NCBI GenBank assembly: GCA_012026795.1
Contig: VEPM01000016.1
Coordinates: 1 to 64,000, forward strand
Length of the DNA: 64,000 nucleotides
From: Candidatus Methanoperedens sp.
Lineage (GTDB): Archaea > Halobacteriota > Methanosarcinia > Methanosarcinales > Methanoperedenaceae
Direction of reading: 5' to 3'
In this document: in pieces, positions 8,472 through 19,286 of the stretch
How positions within the stretch are numbered: position 1 is the stretch's first letter
Layout of the letters: each line of letters begins with the position of its first letter
Position numbers and translations under genes: made by a program
The notes under the pieces: model-generated
Seen by the model: the letters and a program-made list of their open reading frames with translations, nothing else
What the model was told of the DNA's origin: nothing
The model's database searches: none

Positions 8472-8903
8472 CTAAAAAATAATTTTCTCAGAAATTCGTC
8501 TTGTTTCCTCAAGACCTCTGCTGAGGTATATTGCACCGAATAATGCTTCCAATGCCTCTGCATTTATTGTTTCGTTGGTTTCATAATCGGATGGTTTATT
8601 TCTTATATCCATATAATTCACTAACTCAAGTTTAATCGCTATATCGGCAAAGTTCTTATCCGATTCAATCTCTTCACCACTTTTTTTTGTAAGTTCTCCC
8701 TTTCCCCAATCAGGATTATTTATATAAAAATGCTCCCTTATTATCAGCTTCAGTACTGCATCTCCAAGAAATGCGAGTCTTTGATTATTGTTTGAATTGT
8801 TGCTGCTATGAGTCAACGCTTTTTGGAACAGTTCAACTTCATAGAAAGATAATGTAAAAATATCGCCCAATAAATTCTGTATGTCTTCAATTGAATTATT
8901 CAT
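8472..8903 (-). CDS. RNase III-domain protein without dsRBD (143 aa)
   Basis: It carries the two RNase III catalytic boxes: QRLAFLGDAVLKLII (about residues 40-54, matching NERLEFLGDAVL) and NAEALEALFGAIYLSRG (about residues 112-128), with ALTHSS upstream. The Asp/Glu residues that bind Mg2+ are present (Asp in FLGDAV, Glu in EALEALFGA). There is no double-stranded RNA-binding domain, so it resembles bacterial Mini-III. RNase III is rare in archaea, which makes transfer likely. It could act on dsRNA, rRNA precursors or CRISPR/antisense RNAs; nothing in the context decides. Confidence 0.8.
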   Translation of the reverse strand: MNNSIEDIQNLLGDIFTLSFYEVELFQKALTHSSNNSNNNQRLAFLGDAVLKLIIREHFYINNPDWGKGELTKKSGEEIESDKNFADIAIKLELVNYMDIRNKPSDYETNETINAEALEALFGAIYLSRGLEETRRISEKIIF

Positions 8904-9020
8904 GCTCAGTCTCCACAGTTTAAATAACTGTGAAATATAATATAGTTATTCCAGCTGCCCATCACCTTTCGTGAGCATGAGAACGGACTTAAGGCTCCTG
9001 GGTGATCTCGGCAGGCCTGC

Positions 9021-9058
9021 TTATCGTATACTACAATAATACGATAAAATTGTAGTAT
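9021..9058. promoter_or_regulatory. Two interleaved perfect palindromes
   Basis: TTATCGTAT (9021-9029) pairs with ATACGATAA (9039-9047), and ATACTACAAT (9028-9037) pairs with ATTGTAGTAT (9049-9058). The arms interleave. The motif ATTGTAGTAT recurs at 9923-9932, just before the AbiEi start codon, so a shared regulator is possible. Confidence 0.45.
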
Positions 9059-9143
9059 TTATTCTCCATGCCTTCTCCTTCCCAGGACCAGACCTCTCAC
9101 CCTGACACAGGCTGATTAGGACAGATACGGCTGGATAAGTATC

Positions 9144-9320
9144 TCATTCCAGCATCTTCCTTACGATCTTCTCTGCTGCAGGTTCTACTTTTTTGAGGAG
9201 CTTTTCAAATCTTTTCTCATTCTGAAAAGCAAACCAAGATTGTTAAGATGATGTCCTTCATTTCCTCTATCTCCGATTTTCTGAGAGATAGCCAGAGCTT
9301 TCTGGCAATTAGGGAAGATT
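9144..9320 (-). pseudogene. Remnant of a TPR-repeat gene
   Basis: One frame reads NCQKALAISQKIGDRGNEGH followed by HLNNLGLLF, the TPR spacing of IGDR-EG--LNNLG. It runs into a stop, and a shifted frame continues as EKRFEKLLKKVEPAAEKIVR to a TGA at 9144. No intact start is seen. The surrounding 8904-9552 gap holds this relic, the interleaved palindromes and no other gene. Confidence 0.4.
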
Positions 9321-9552
9321 GCACAATTTCTGCCGACTAAATTCACCATCTTGCGACGTTAATGATAATTCCGTTCCTTGACATGTATTGTATGCCTCGC
9401 AGCAACCGCCGATAATCTCCTTTATCCACCTGTGCCATCGTATTGGCACTCCATGCAAGTAATAAGATGCCTGGGATGTACTTCTCATATCCTGCCCCAA
9501 ATTCACTTAAAACCTAACCTTTAATCTGAAATAGCAGGGATATAGATCGAAT

Positions 9553-9861
9553 ATGAATAACGATAACAAGGCCTTGTTTATCTTCAGTATGGTCTTTTTT
9601 TTCATAGGTGACCTGGCAACGACCTATATCGCCCTGATTAATGGGATACCGGAAAAGGGATTTATCAGAGTGATCGGAAGCTCTGGTCATGCAGATTTGG
9701 TTATCATGAAGCTGCTTTTTTTTACAGCCCTGTATTTTCTAATCATGTTTTTAGAGAAGCAGGATAATTATCTTTGCGGCGCCGTCCTCGGTCTTGTTGC
9801 GGGGATGGGGATGACGGTTACATGGATGAATGCTCTGGCTATTGTGGAGTATTTAGGGTGA
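9553..9861 (+). CDS. DUF5658-like small membrane protein (102 aa)
   Basis: About three to four hydrophobic segments: ALFIFSMVFFFIGDLATTYI, LVIMKLLFFTALYFLIMFL, CGAVLGLVAGMGMTVTWM. The GDLxTTYIxL start and the central MKLxxF...L pattern match archaeal DUF5658 proteins, whose function is unknown. It is monocistronic and located in the membrane. Confidence 0.65.
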   Translation: MNNDNKALFIFSMVFFFIGDLATTYIALINGIPEKGFIRVIGSSGHADLVIMKLLFFTALYFLIMFLEKQDNYLCGAVLGLVAGMGMTVTWMNALAIVEYLG

Positions 9862-9900
9862 TGTAACCTATCACATGAAATAATGATAACAAACCGCGAT

Positions 9901-9934
9901 AAGTTTATAAATACCTATAATCATTGTAGTATTT
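9901..9934 (+). promoter_or_regulatory. AbiE promoter with TATA box
   Basis: AAGTTTATAAATACC (9901-9915) is a good archaeal TATA box about 25 bases before the GTG start at 9935, so the transcript is probably near-leaderless. ATTGTAGTAT (9923-9932) lies at the expected start site and matches an arm of the palindrome at 9049-9058. Confidence 0.5.
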
Positions 9935-10756
9935 GTGATTGAATCAGGAATATATCTTACAGAAAATAGAAAAAGCCTTTCAAAGACAGAATCATATCTA
10001 CTTTCGAAGCTATCTGAGGAAGGAAGGGAAATTTTTACTGTAAAAGATGCAGCCGATGTTTTAAAAAAATCTCACATACACTCCCGAAAAATAATAAGTA
10101 ACCTTAAGGCTAAAAGATGGATTGAAAAAATAGAAGCGGGAAAATACCTCATAATGCCGTTATCCGCAGGCGTTAAGCCAAAATATACAGAACATGAGTT
10201 CGTGATCGGTTCAAAACTTATCGAACCTTATTATATCGCGTACTGGAGCGCACTGAATTACTATCATTTGACCGAACAGATACCTTTTTCTGTTTTAATT
10301 GCAACCACAAAGAGAAAGAGCAACAGGAAAATACTGGATGTGGATTATCTTTTTGTAACATTATCCAAAAAGAAGTTCTTTGGCTATACAACCGTAAACA
10401 TTGCTGGAAAAAACATCTTGATGTCAGAGAAGGAAAAGACCATAGCAGACTGCCTTGACTATCCTGAGTACTGCGGCGATATTACTGAAGTTGCAAAGTC
10501 TTTGAAAGCCGAGGGTTTGTCTTTTGAAAAGATAGTTGATCATGCAAAAAAGATGGGAAATGCAACAATACTGAAAAGGCTTGGATATTTGTCAGAAATC
10601 CTATATATAAAACTAGATGAAGAATTAAAGAAAACTATGCTGGAAAATATTTCAAAAGGGTATTCCGTTCTCGATCCATCCATAAAATCAAGAAAGGGAA
10701 AATATAATGAAAAATGGAAGCTGTTGATAAACAGAAAAATAGGTGAAGAGTTTTGA
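9935..10756 (+). CDS. abiEi: AbiEi-type antitoxin / transcriptional regulator, copy 1 (273 aa)
   Basis: Antitoxin of the type IV AbiE system. An N-terminal winged helix (SKLSEEGREIFTVKDAADVL, ISNLKAKRWIEKIEAGKYL) is followed by the AbiEi C-terminal domain with PYYIAYWSALNYYHLTEQIP and SEKEKTIADCLDYPEYCGDI. The GTG start is chosen from the TATA spacing. It overlaps the toxin gene by four bases. It normally represses its own operon and counters the AbiEii nucleotidyltransferase. A divergent homologue is encoded at 27455-28240. Confidence 0.85.
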   Translation: MIESGIYLTENRKSLSKTESYLLSKLSEEGREIFTVKDAADVLKKSHIHSRKIISNLKAKRWIEKIEAGKYLIMPLSAGVKPKYTEHEFVIGSKLIEPYYIAYWSALNYYHLTEQIPFSVLIATTKRKSNRKILDVDYLFVTLSKKKFFGYTTVNIAGKNILMSEKEKTIADCLDYPEYCGDITEVAKSLKAEGLSFEKIVDHAKKMGNATILKRLGYLSEILYIKLDEELKKTMLENISKGYSVLDPSIKSRKGKYNEKWKLLINRKIGEEF

Positions 10757-11533
10757 TAACTGCAGATGAAGTAAAAAAAGCAGCACGAAAGAAAGGATTT
10801 CCAGCAGGGGTTGTAGAAAAGGATTATGCACTGACCTGGCTGCTTTATGGGGTATATAATTCCGAGCTTAAAGATGTCCTGGCCTTCAAGGGAGGAACTG
10901 CATTAAGCAAAGTATATTTCCCTAAATTCTGGAGGCTGTCTGAAGATCTGGATTTTACAGTTGTTAAAGAAATCCAGCCACAAGAAATTGAATCAATGCT
11001 GAAAAGCGGTCTGAACCTGCTCAATGAAAAGACTGGAATGAATTTCAATATTGCCAGTTTCCATTCACATCCAGATCATGCCATAGTAGCAATACAATTC
11101 ACGGGATCACTTGGCAAGAACGTCATCAGAATGGATATAAGCCTGAAAGATGCTGGTCATTAAACCTTTGAAAATGGAAAAGATTGATGATTATTCTGAC
11201 AGCATAAGATTTACTATTCTTGTTTATTCTCTGGATGAGATATTGCTGGAGAAGCTTCGCTCAATTATTCAGCGCAGCAAGAGCAGGGACTACTTTGATG
11301 TCTGGATGCTCCTGAATAAAAATAAGTTTGATAAAGGCAAGATCAAAGATCTCTTCATAGAAAAATGCAAATTCAAGAATATCAAGCCAGACTATGAATT
11401 GTTTTTCGAGGATACAAAGCTGAATGAGGCACGAGATTTCTGGGAAAAAGGTCTGGGAAGACTGATGAAAGAAGTTCCTGTGTTTGACACAATCATTGCT
11501 GATTTGAGGAAAGAGCTTGAGTTTTTGAAATGA
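10753..11533 (+). pseudogene. abiEii: AbiEii nucleotidyltransferase toxin, frameshifted
   Basis: Two overlapping frames together encode one AbiEii protein. The first (10753-11163) has the nucleotidyltransferase signature FKGGTALSKVYF and the metal-binding SEDLDFTV. The second (+1 frame, 11150-11533) has the distal motif SKSRDYFDVW. The break falls after RMDISLKD at about 11150. AbiEii toxins block growth by modifying tRNA acceptor ends. Because the active-site half is cut from the rest, the toxin is probably dead unless frameshifting restores it; the antitoxin upstream is intact. Confidence 0.8.
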
Positions 11534-11962
11534 AATCTTTCTTTACAGAAAAGCCGGTCATTGCATCGATACTGAGTTCCCTGAATATGAAAATGGCGGA
11601 ATCCATTTCCTCGAATATCTTTAAGTCGTCGTGAACTTTGCATCTGTCAGCATGATTCTCGATGAGGTCGACACATAATGAGTGGAAAGTCTTAGCGATC
11701 ACTTCCTTTCCCTGAAGGATTTTTCTCTACTTTTTCGCGCATGTTCCTTGCAGCTTCTTTGGAGAAGGTGAGGGCGAGGATATGGGAGGGGTCGATGTTT
11801 GTTTTCGACCATGTATGCTATTTTTGCAGTTATGGTCGTGGTGTTGCCAGTGCCTGCGCCTGCGAGGATCAGGGGGTGGGTATGATTTATGGAGGGAGCT
11901 GGCGGGATAATAGTATTGACAGCATCAAAAATAAGGGCATGATAGCCCCTCTTCCACATCAT
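11493..11962 (-). pseudogene. Broken UvrD/Rep-family helicase N-terminus
   Basis: The minus strand reads HPLILAGAGTGNTTTITAKI, a UvrD Walker A in which the essential Lys is replaced (GNT instead of GKT). After frame changes it continues with MIAKTFHSLCVDLIENHADR (motif Ia region). Frames break repeatedly and the rest of the helicase is missing, with the AbiE operon overlapping the truncated end. It ends 9 bases from the distal CRISPR repeat. Confidence 0.7.
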
Positions 11963-11970
11963 ATCGAAAA

Positions 11971-14746
11971 CGGTTCATCCCCACGCAGGTGGGGAACTCA
12001 TCTCCACCGCCGCCATTACCGCCCATCATACCGGTTCATCCCCACGCAGGTGGGGAACTCGGATGAGCTATACCCTTTCCCTTCATGATCTCCGGTTCAT
12101 CCCCACGCAGGTGGGGAACTCCTCCTCCTCTACTATGAAACCCTCATCAAGGGCGGTTCATCCCCACGCAGGTGGGGAACTCCCCGTCCCGCATTGTTTC
12201 CATGAACTCAATATCGGTTCATCCCCACGCAGGTGGGGAACTCTCTGGCAGCATCCATTATTTTTGTGCAGCACTCGGTTCATCCCCACGCAGGTGGGGA
12301 ACTCTGTATGAAATGACCTAACCTCTAAGATCGTGCCGGTTCATCCCCACGCAGGTGGGGAACTCAGTTCAAAGCACCAACATCAAAGTAATTGCTGCGG
12401 TTCATCCCCACGCAGGTGGGGAACTCCTTGCAAGTCTTTTCTCTGATTGTTTCAGGAACGGTTCATCCCCACGCAGGTGGGGAACTCGAGCCCCCGAACT
12501 CAACGAGAGCAGCGACAATAGGTTCATCCCCACGCAGGTGGGGAACTCTAAACGCAACCTCATAACTGAGGTTGTTTTTACGGTTCATCCCCACGCAGGT
12601 GGGGAACTCATATCGAAGGATCGCAGGATATCGACCGGTATCGGTTCATCCCCACGCAGGTGGGGAACTCCTATATAGACTAATTTATTCGTAGGATTCA
12701 TGCGGTTCATCCCCACGCAGGTGGGGAACTCACAAAGGCGGAAAACAAGCGATCCGCAAAAAACGGTTCATCCCCACGCAGGTGGGGAACTCACAACTTC
12801 TGTTGGTGGATTAACTTTATCCGGCGGTTCATCCCCACGCAGGTGGGGAACTCATGGCGGTTCTGTCTCATGGCTCAATAGCTCGCGGTTCATCCCCACG
12901 CAGGTGGGGAACTCGTAAGTTATTGTACTCCAGGAAGGGATCGTACGGTTCATCCCCACGCAGGTGGGGAACTCCGAACACCATCTCAGAATAATGCGGC
13001 AAACCTCGGTTCATCCCCACGCAGGTGGGGAACTCCCAAGACCATCTCCATTCGTGACGATTGCCATCGGTTCATCCCCACGCAGGTGGGGAACTCTCGA
13101 GAATTTTGAAACATTCGATTATATGTTTCGGTTCATCCCCACGCAGGTGGGGAACTCATCCATCATAACAGTTAGTCCTGGACTGATCACGGTTCATCCC
13201 CACGCAGGTGGGGAACTCCCGGATTCGTTGTAGACGTCAGCATGGGTCCTCGGTTCATCCCCACGCAGGTGGGGAACTCGTAATCATTCAAGAATGAGGA
13301 GTTGAATTATGCCGGTTCATCCCCACGCAGGTGGGGAACTCTTTACACTAAGACGTTACGTAACCCGTTAGCTGCGGTTCATCCCCACGCAGGTGGGGAA
13401 CTCGATTTTCTTTGTTGTTAAGTCTTCCGGGATTTCGGTTCATCCCCACGCAGGTGGGGAACTCCTGCCCGCGCTCGACTTTCAGGCGTTAGACTCCGGT
13501 TCATCCCCACGCAGGTGGGGAACTCACTACCGCCACATGGCAGCGATAGAAAGGAGTCGGTTCATCCCCACGCAGGTGGGGAACTCGTTGCGGCCTTGTT
13601 TTTCTCTTCTTCTGATGCCGGTTCATCCCCACGCAGGTGGGGAACTCATAATGCAAATTATACGCAGTTTTTGCATAAGCGGTTCATCCCCACGCAGGTG
13701 GGGAACTCGGGGGGCGGTTCTATCCCCTGCAAAGTACAGCCGGTTCATCCCCACGCAGGTGGGGAACTCGCATAAGCAGCAGTCAGGGTAAGCGAAGTGT
13801 TACGGTTCATCCCCACGCAGGTGGGGAACTCAGCCAATAGGCGCAGACATTAAAATAATATTCCGGTTCATCCCCACGCAGGTGGGGAACTCTAATGCAA
13901 GCTACCAGATAAATAGCGGTGCTGCGGTTCATCCCCACGCAGGTGGGGAACTCGCTCCATTTCACCGTTATACTGGCCGGATCGCCGGTTCATCCCCACG
14001 CAGGTGGGGAACTCATGTCCTTTCACCTTTTTGATGAGGGGCGTAACGGTTCATCCCCACGCAGGTGGGGAACTCTGCCACCAAGCGCACATTTCCATAC
14101 GTCTATTCGGTTCATCCCCACGCAGGTGGGGAACTCTCCCTGATCTGCACTATATATACTCCGTCCGCCGGTTCATCCCCACGCAGGTGGGGAACTCACT
14201 ATACTGTATTTTATATAATTCTAATTCTGCGGTTCATCCCCACGCAGGTGGGGAACTCAGTTCCACCAGTATAATGTCGTTGTAATTTCTCGGTTCATCC
14301 CCACGCAGGTGGGGAACTCATACAACGAACTGAAATTCAAAATTATGAAGGCGGTTCATCCCCACGCAGGTGGGGAACTCACGCGTCGCAGTATATCCTT
14401 CCCGCATCACGATGGTTCATCCCCACGCAGGTGGGGAACTCATAAATAGAAAAGATACTGGAGAGAGGTTTATCGGTTCATCCCCACGCAGGTGGGGAAC
14501 TCTTAAGTGCGCCCTTCTCGCCAACAGTGTCTTCCGGTTCATCCCCACGCAGGTGGGGAACTCTTGCCCTCTTTGCAACCACGCAGTCCCAATTTCGGTT
14601 CATCCCCACGCAGGTGGGGAACTCATATTTTCTCATACCAGACGTCAGCGCGCGCTCGGTTCATCCCCACGCAGGTGGGGAACTCGGCGTGACTCCGAAC
14701 GCTATTTTTGTTATTCTCGGTTCATCCCCACGCAGGTGGGGAACTC
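11971..14746 (-). CRISPR. Type I-E CRISPR array: 46 repeats, 45 spacers
   Basis: The repeat is 29 nt; in transcript (minus) orientation it begins GAGTTCCCCACCTGC and ends GGGGATGAACCG, with an 8-bp stem (TTCCCCAC with GTGGGGAT-type pairing), the classic I-E form. Spacers are 32 nt, apart from one of 31 (12915-12945) and three of 33 (after the repeats at 13251, 13313 and 13741). Repeats are identical except the last transcript base in two: the repeat at 12520 (G to T) and at 14413 (G to A). Both are internal, so the distal end is not visibly decayed. The cas genes and leader lie at the 14746 end. Confidence 0.98.
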
Positions 14747-14889
14747 TCTTTACTATTTATATCATTAAAGCGGAAGTCTCATACCGCTATCCTTTACATA
14801 TGGGTAATATTGTATAATACTATTAATTATTAAATCATATATATTAATTACCATGATTATTTCACTATCACCATATTCCATAAGATATA
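14747..14889 (-). promoter_or_regulatory. CRISPR leader
   Basis: A 143-base A/T-rich stretch between cas2 and the first repeat, as expected for an I-E leader. It includes TATTAATTATTAAATC and repeated ATATATTAAT tracts that could serve as promoter and Cas1-Cas2 integration signals. No gene is seen. Confidence 0.75.
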
Positions 14890-16063
<1,174 letters not shown>

Positions 16064-16072
16064 GGATTGGCC

Positions 16073-16759
16073 TCAGATCGATGCACGACGCACCATCATC
16101 AAACCACATCCAAAACCCTTTGCAGGACCAATACCAACATACAAAGCCTCCTTAAAACGCTCAGGATCAGTGACAGTCAATAATCCAGTAAAATCAATAG
16201 TGCTAATATTAATTTGATTTTTTCTATTTGGCTTGTAGAACTGTTTCTGATGATAGCCGTCCGCTCGGACTTCATTTTCACTGATTCTAAATCCATATTG
16301 TTCCCCTTTTCTTGCCAGCCATTCAAAACCATGCTTCTGGACTATCTCAGCTTCTGATGGCCATTTCTCTCTTGGGACACTTTCTTTCTTCAATTGAGTT
16401 TTTGCATTCATGACAACATCATGACGATGCTGTTTTTTTTCATCATTGCGTTTTGTGCGGATAGGATTTGCACATAGCGTAAACGATAGCTTCTGGTCAA
16501 TTTCTAAAACAGGTTCATATTGTTTGGATTCAATCTCCCATACATCACTTCTATCTTCCGGGATTCGTTCAGAAACACAGTAAAATGTCGGCAGACTTTC
16601 CGATCTTTCATAACGATATAAAAAATCTCGTTTTCTTTTTGGATCATCTGCAAACAACAACCAGAGCAAACCATGGATATGATATGTGTTATCCATGCTT
16701 TTCCAGAAGTCTTTGTTCTTATATGCATTGCGCTGCAATTTGATTCTGCTCATATACAT
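16073..16759 (-). CDS. cas6e: Cas6e (Cse3/CasE), crRNA-processing endoribonuclease (228 aa)
   Basis: RAMP-fold endonuclease that cleaves the repeat hairpin and stays in Cascade. N-terminus MYMSRIKLQRNAYKN and HIHGLLWLLFAD contain the His expected for catalysis in the family. The C-terminal glycine-rich loop IGPAKGFGCGLMMVRR is the RAMP signature. The start codon shares one base with the cas5e stop (TAATG). Confidence 0.93.
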   Translation of the reverse strand: MYMSRIKLQRNAYKNKDFWKSMDNTYHIHGLLWLLFADDPKRKRDFLYRYERSESLPTFYCVSERIPEDRSDVWEIESKQYEPVLEIDQKLSFTLCANPIRTKRNDEKKQHRHDVVMNAKTQLKKESVPREKWPSEAEIVQKHGFEWLARKGEQYGFRISENEVRADGYHQKQFYKPNRKNQINISTIDFTGLLTVTDPERFKEALYVGIGPAKGFGCGLMMVRRASI

Positions 16760-17499
16760 TATTTATCTCCCCCATATGGTTGAACGACAGCATAATGCTC
16801 TTTTCTATCTGCAAATTGCCAGCGCTTTCGACTTAATGGATCATCACGCCTTGTTATTGTATGTAACGATGGAACACACGAAACATTTGTTCCTTCCCAG
16901 AATAACCTCATACTATCATCTTTTTTCAGATCATTCAGAAGAGTATCTGCATAATTTGAATTGATCACATCTGTTATATTCGCGCCATTGATCACTCTGG
17001 CATCAACTGGCATTGCCAGGGGACAGGATTTGCGACCAAGATAAAGGACAAAGGTTGGTTCCTTCATTTTTTGCGCCAGAGTTTCAAGTGAATAAGGAAT
17101 CTCTTCTGATTTCGCCCATATGCAAACTGTGTACAATGCATCACAATAATAATCCCTTGTAGAGAGTATCGTCTTCAATTCTTCCTTTGAAACCGCAAGT
17201 TCATCCTTTCGTGTTGCAAATTTCTGTTGATTCCGTTCTTTGCCTGATGGTGGAACCTGTGAAGTATGATAATCCCGCAGCATAATTCCTGATGCATCAA
17301 CACGAACGGCAAAATCATATGATTCTGCAATTGCTCGAAGTTTCACATCTTCATCCCTGCGAATTCCAATAGCTGCTGCAATTAATCCCATAATGGCAGA
17401 TTTCGATGGATGGTCAAATGTGGGGCGATAGGTCCCAACTGCGACATCACCCCAGGAAGCCATAGGTCCATAAAGACGAAAAACCAGGTATTTCGTCAT
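16759..17499 (-). CDS. cas5e: Cas5e (CasD), Cascade subunit (246 aa)
   Basis: Cascade backbone subunit that caps the crRNA 5' handle. The start at 17499 (MTKYLVFRLYGPMASWG) is chosen because a GGAGC ribosome-binding site precedes it; an in-frame ATG 24 bases upstream overlaps cas7e. Motifs include PSKSAIMGLIAAAIGI and YLGRKSCPLAMPV. It is in the same operon, 10 bases after cas7e. Confidence 0.93.
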   Translation of the reverse strand: MTKYLVFRLYGPMASWGDVAVGTYRPTFDHPSKSAIMGLIAAAIGIRRDEDVKLRAIAESYDFAVRVDASGIMLRDYHTSQVPPSGKERNQQKFATRKDELAVSKEELKTILSTRDYYCDALYTVCIWAKSEEIPYSLETLAQKMKEPTFVLYLGRKSCPLAMPVDARVINGANITDVINSNYADTLLNDLKKDDSMRLFWEGTNVSCVPSLHTITRRDDPLSRKRWQFADRKEHYAVVQPYGGDK

Positions 17500-17509
17500 A
17501 ATATTGCTC

Positions 17510-18691
17510 CTAAGTTGTAACAAATTTAAGAATTTCTTCTAAGGAACCTGTACCAGCAAATGCATTCATTTCACAATTTGATTCACTGCATTTTCCGTAG
17601 ACCGTTTGAATATTTTTATTCGTTGTCTTCAAAGCAGATATGGATTCATCCAGCAAATCCTTTCCATTCAATGCTTTTAGGAATGCAACTGATAAAGAGC
17701 GGGGCTGTTGAGTGCCCTTTTCTGCCATAATATATGATGCATAAGCACGGGATGCAAAACTGTTCTGCTTTCCAGTTGGACCAACTTTCGCAGCAGCTTC
17801 TACCAGAGCTTTCAATGCTTTTTTCGCCAGTTCTTTATCTCCTCCAAGATTTTGTTCAAGAAGTATGCGGTTAATACAGATGTAATTATAGAACAGACCT
17901 GATGCAAATTCTGCTTCTCCGACATGTCCTGCTCCCGCATTATCTTCTTTTTTGTTGAGGTCATCCACAGCAGTGAAATAGTCATCTTCCACTGCAACTT
18001 TATGAACGGTTATTGCATGGGAAACCTGAACTGCAGCTTCAATATTGGATTTTGGAGCGTTTGCGAGCATACGACCGAACATAGCAATATCAACAGATGT
18101 AATATCTTGATGTAATAATTTTGATAACTCATCTTTACGCGGCTCACGTCTTTCATTTGAGATCATCTTTATCAAATCCTGAATTGCAGAAATTTCATTA
18201 TTTGAATAAAAAACCAATTGTTCACCTTTCAATGTTTCTTTATCGATGTTACTGCTTTTCTTCTTGGTTTTTTTTCCATTGCTTTCGGCATCTTCTTCTA
18301 TCACTGTCTCTTCAGTTTTTGAATCTTTTTTGGTTGCTTTATCTACAAACACTGCAGCAATATTAAATGCCCACAGCTTCGCTTCATTTTCAGGGATTAT
18401 GGCTGGCGCTGGCGGCATCGTTTGTCCTGATAAAAGGTTCTCAAGACTTATTCCACTAATAAGTGCCTCCTTGATCTTTACACCCATCTCTTTTGTTCGA
18501 ATACCTATATTCTTTATTAGAACTTCTCGAAACAGTTCTGACTCCCTCCAGGCTCTTTTCAAACTCTGGGATGATATTCTGAGTCTCTGGGTTCCACCCA
18601 TTACAGCAGTTTTTGGTCTTCCGAGGTCATCACGGTTCAGATTCGATGGCGGATACGATGCCAACATATGTATTTGTATGAAATCACTCAT
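17510..18691 (-). CDS. cas7e: Cas7e (Cse4/CasC), Cascade backbone (393 aa)
   Basis: Multi-copy filament subunit coating the crRNA. N-terminus IQIHMLASYPPSNLNRDDLG and GGTQRLRISSQSLKRAWRES are diagnostic. Residues about 117-145 form a charged low-complexity insertion (KDSKTEETVIEEDAESNGKK), a likely loop. SFASRAYASYIMAEKG near the C-terminus is also conserved. Length is slightly above E. coli CasC because of the insertion. Confidence 0.95.
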   Translation of the reverse strand: MSDFIQIHMLASYPPSNLNRDDLGRPKTAVMGGTQRLRISSQSLKRAWRESELFREVLIKNIGIRTKEMGVKIKEALISGISLENLLSGQTMPPAPAIIPENEAKLWAFNIAAVFVDKATKKDSKTEETVIEEDAESNGKKTKKKSSNIDKETLKGEQLVFYSNNEISAIQDLIKMISNERREPRKDELSKLLHQDITSVDIAMFGRMLANAPKSNIEAAVQVSHAITVHKVAVEDDYFTAVDDLNKKEDNAGAGHVGEAEFASGLFYNYICINRILLEQNLGGDKELAKKALKALVEAAAKVGPTGKQNSFASRAYASYIMAEKGTQQPRSLSVAFLKALNGKDLLDESISALKTTNKNIQTVYGKCSESNCEMNAFAGTGSLEEILKFVTT

Positions 18692-18741
18692 TTTCTATTC
18701 TCTCCTTTGTTCTATTTTTTTCAATTTAATTGATACTCAAT

Positions 18742-19251
18742 TCATGACTCCGATGGCGCTTTTTCATAATATTTGAAAGCCCATTCCTTGCGTGTTGATT
18801 CATTCACGTTCCACCAGTAAATGCTATTTGCAAGTACTGGGATATTCACAGTTCCATCAAGCATGTGTACAATGCGAATCAACGGTTCAAACAATTCGTT
18901 ATCATAAAGCTTCAATAAACGCCTGAAGCGCAATCCACTGACACAGGCATTATTGCTTCCAGACCTTGGTGCAGCCATCTGTTCTGCGAAATGAACTTTT
19001 TCATTATTGCTTCGCACATGGGACAGGATGCCAGCTATCAATGCAAGAGATTCTGGATTCACATAGCCAAAATGTTTGAATTTCATTCTGAGACGGTGAA
19101 ATGCAGGATTAAATGCGACTTCTGTAGGGTTGTGACATCGTCTCAATGCAGCCCTGTCCCCACGGGAATTTTCCAATCCTTTCCACCATTCCAGCAATAC
19201 ATCACGTGCATACTGATTAGATACAAATGATAGACTTCTATTTTGTTCCAT
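18742..19251 (-). CDS. casB: Cse2 (CasB), Cascade small subunit (169 aa)
   Basis: Alpha-helical small subunit. ARDVLLEWWKGLENSRGDRA and ALRRCHNPTEVAFNPAF are typical of Cse2, as are LSHVRSN and SGLRFRRLLKL. It is encoded between cse1 and cas7e in the standard I-E order and stabilises the displaced DNA strand in the R-loop. Confidence 0.93.
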   Translation of the reverse strand: MEQNRSLSFVSNQYARDVLLEWWKGLENSRGDRAALRRCHNPTEVAFNPAFHRLRMKFKHFGYVNPESLALIAGILSHVRSNNEKVHFAEQMAAPRSGSNNACVSGLRFRRLLKLYDNELFEPLIRIVHMLDGTVNIPVLANSIYWWNVNESTRKEWAFKYYEKAPSES

Positions 19252-19286
19252 ATTTTATTCACTTCATTTTTTATTCATTTCATTTT

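Noticed and set aside
11971-14817. Many plus-strand frames across the array with peptides such as VHPHAGGEL and GSSPRRWGT
   Set aside because: They are translations of the CRISPR repeat and spacers in several frames, not genes.
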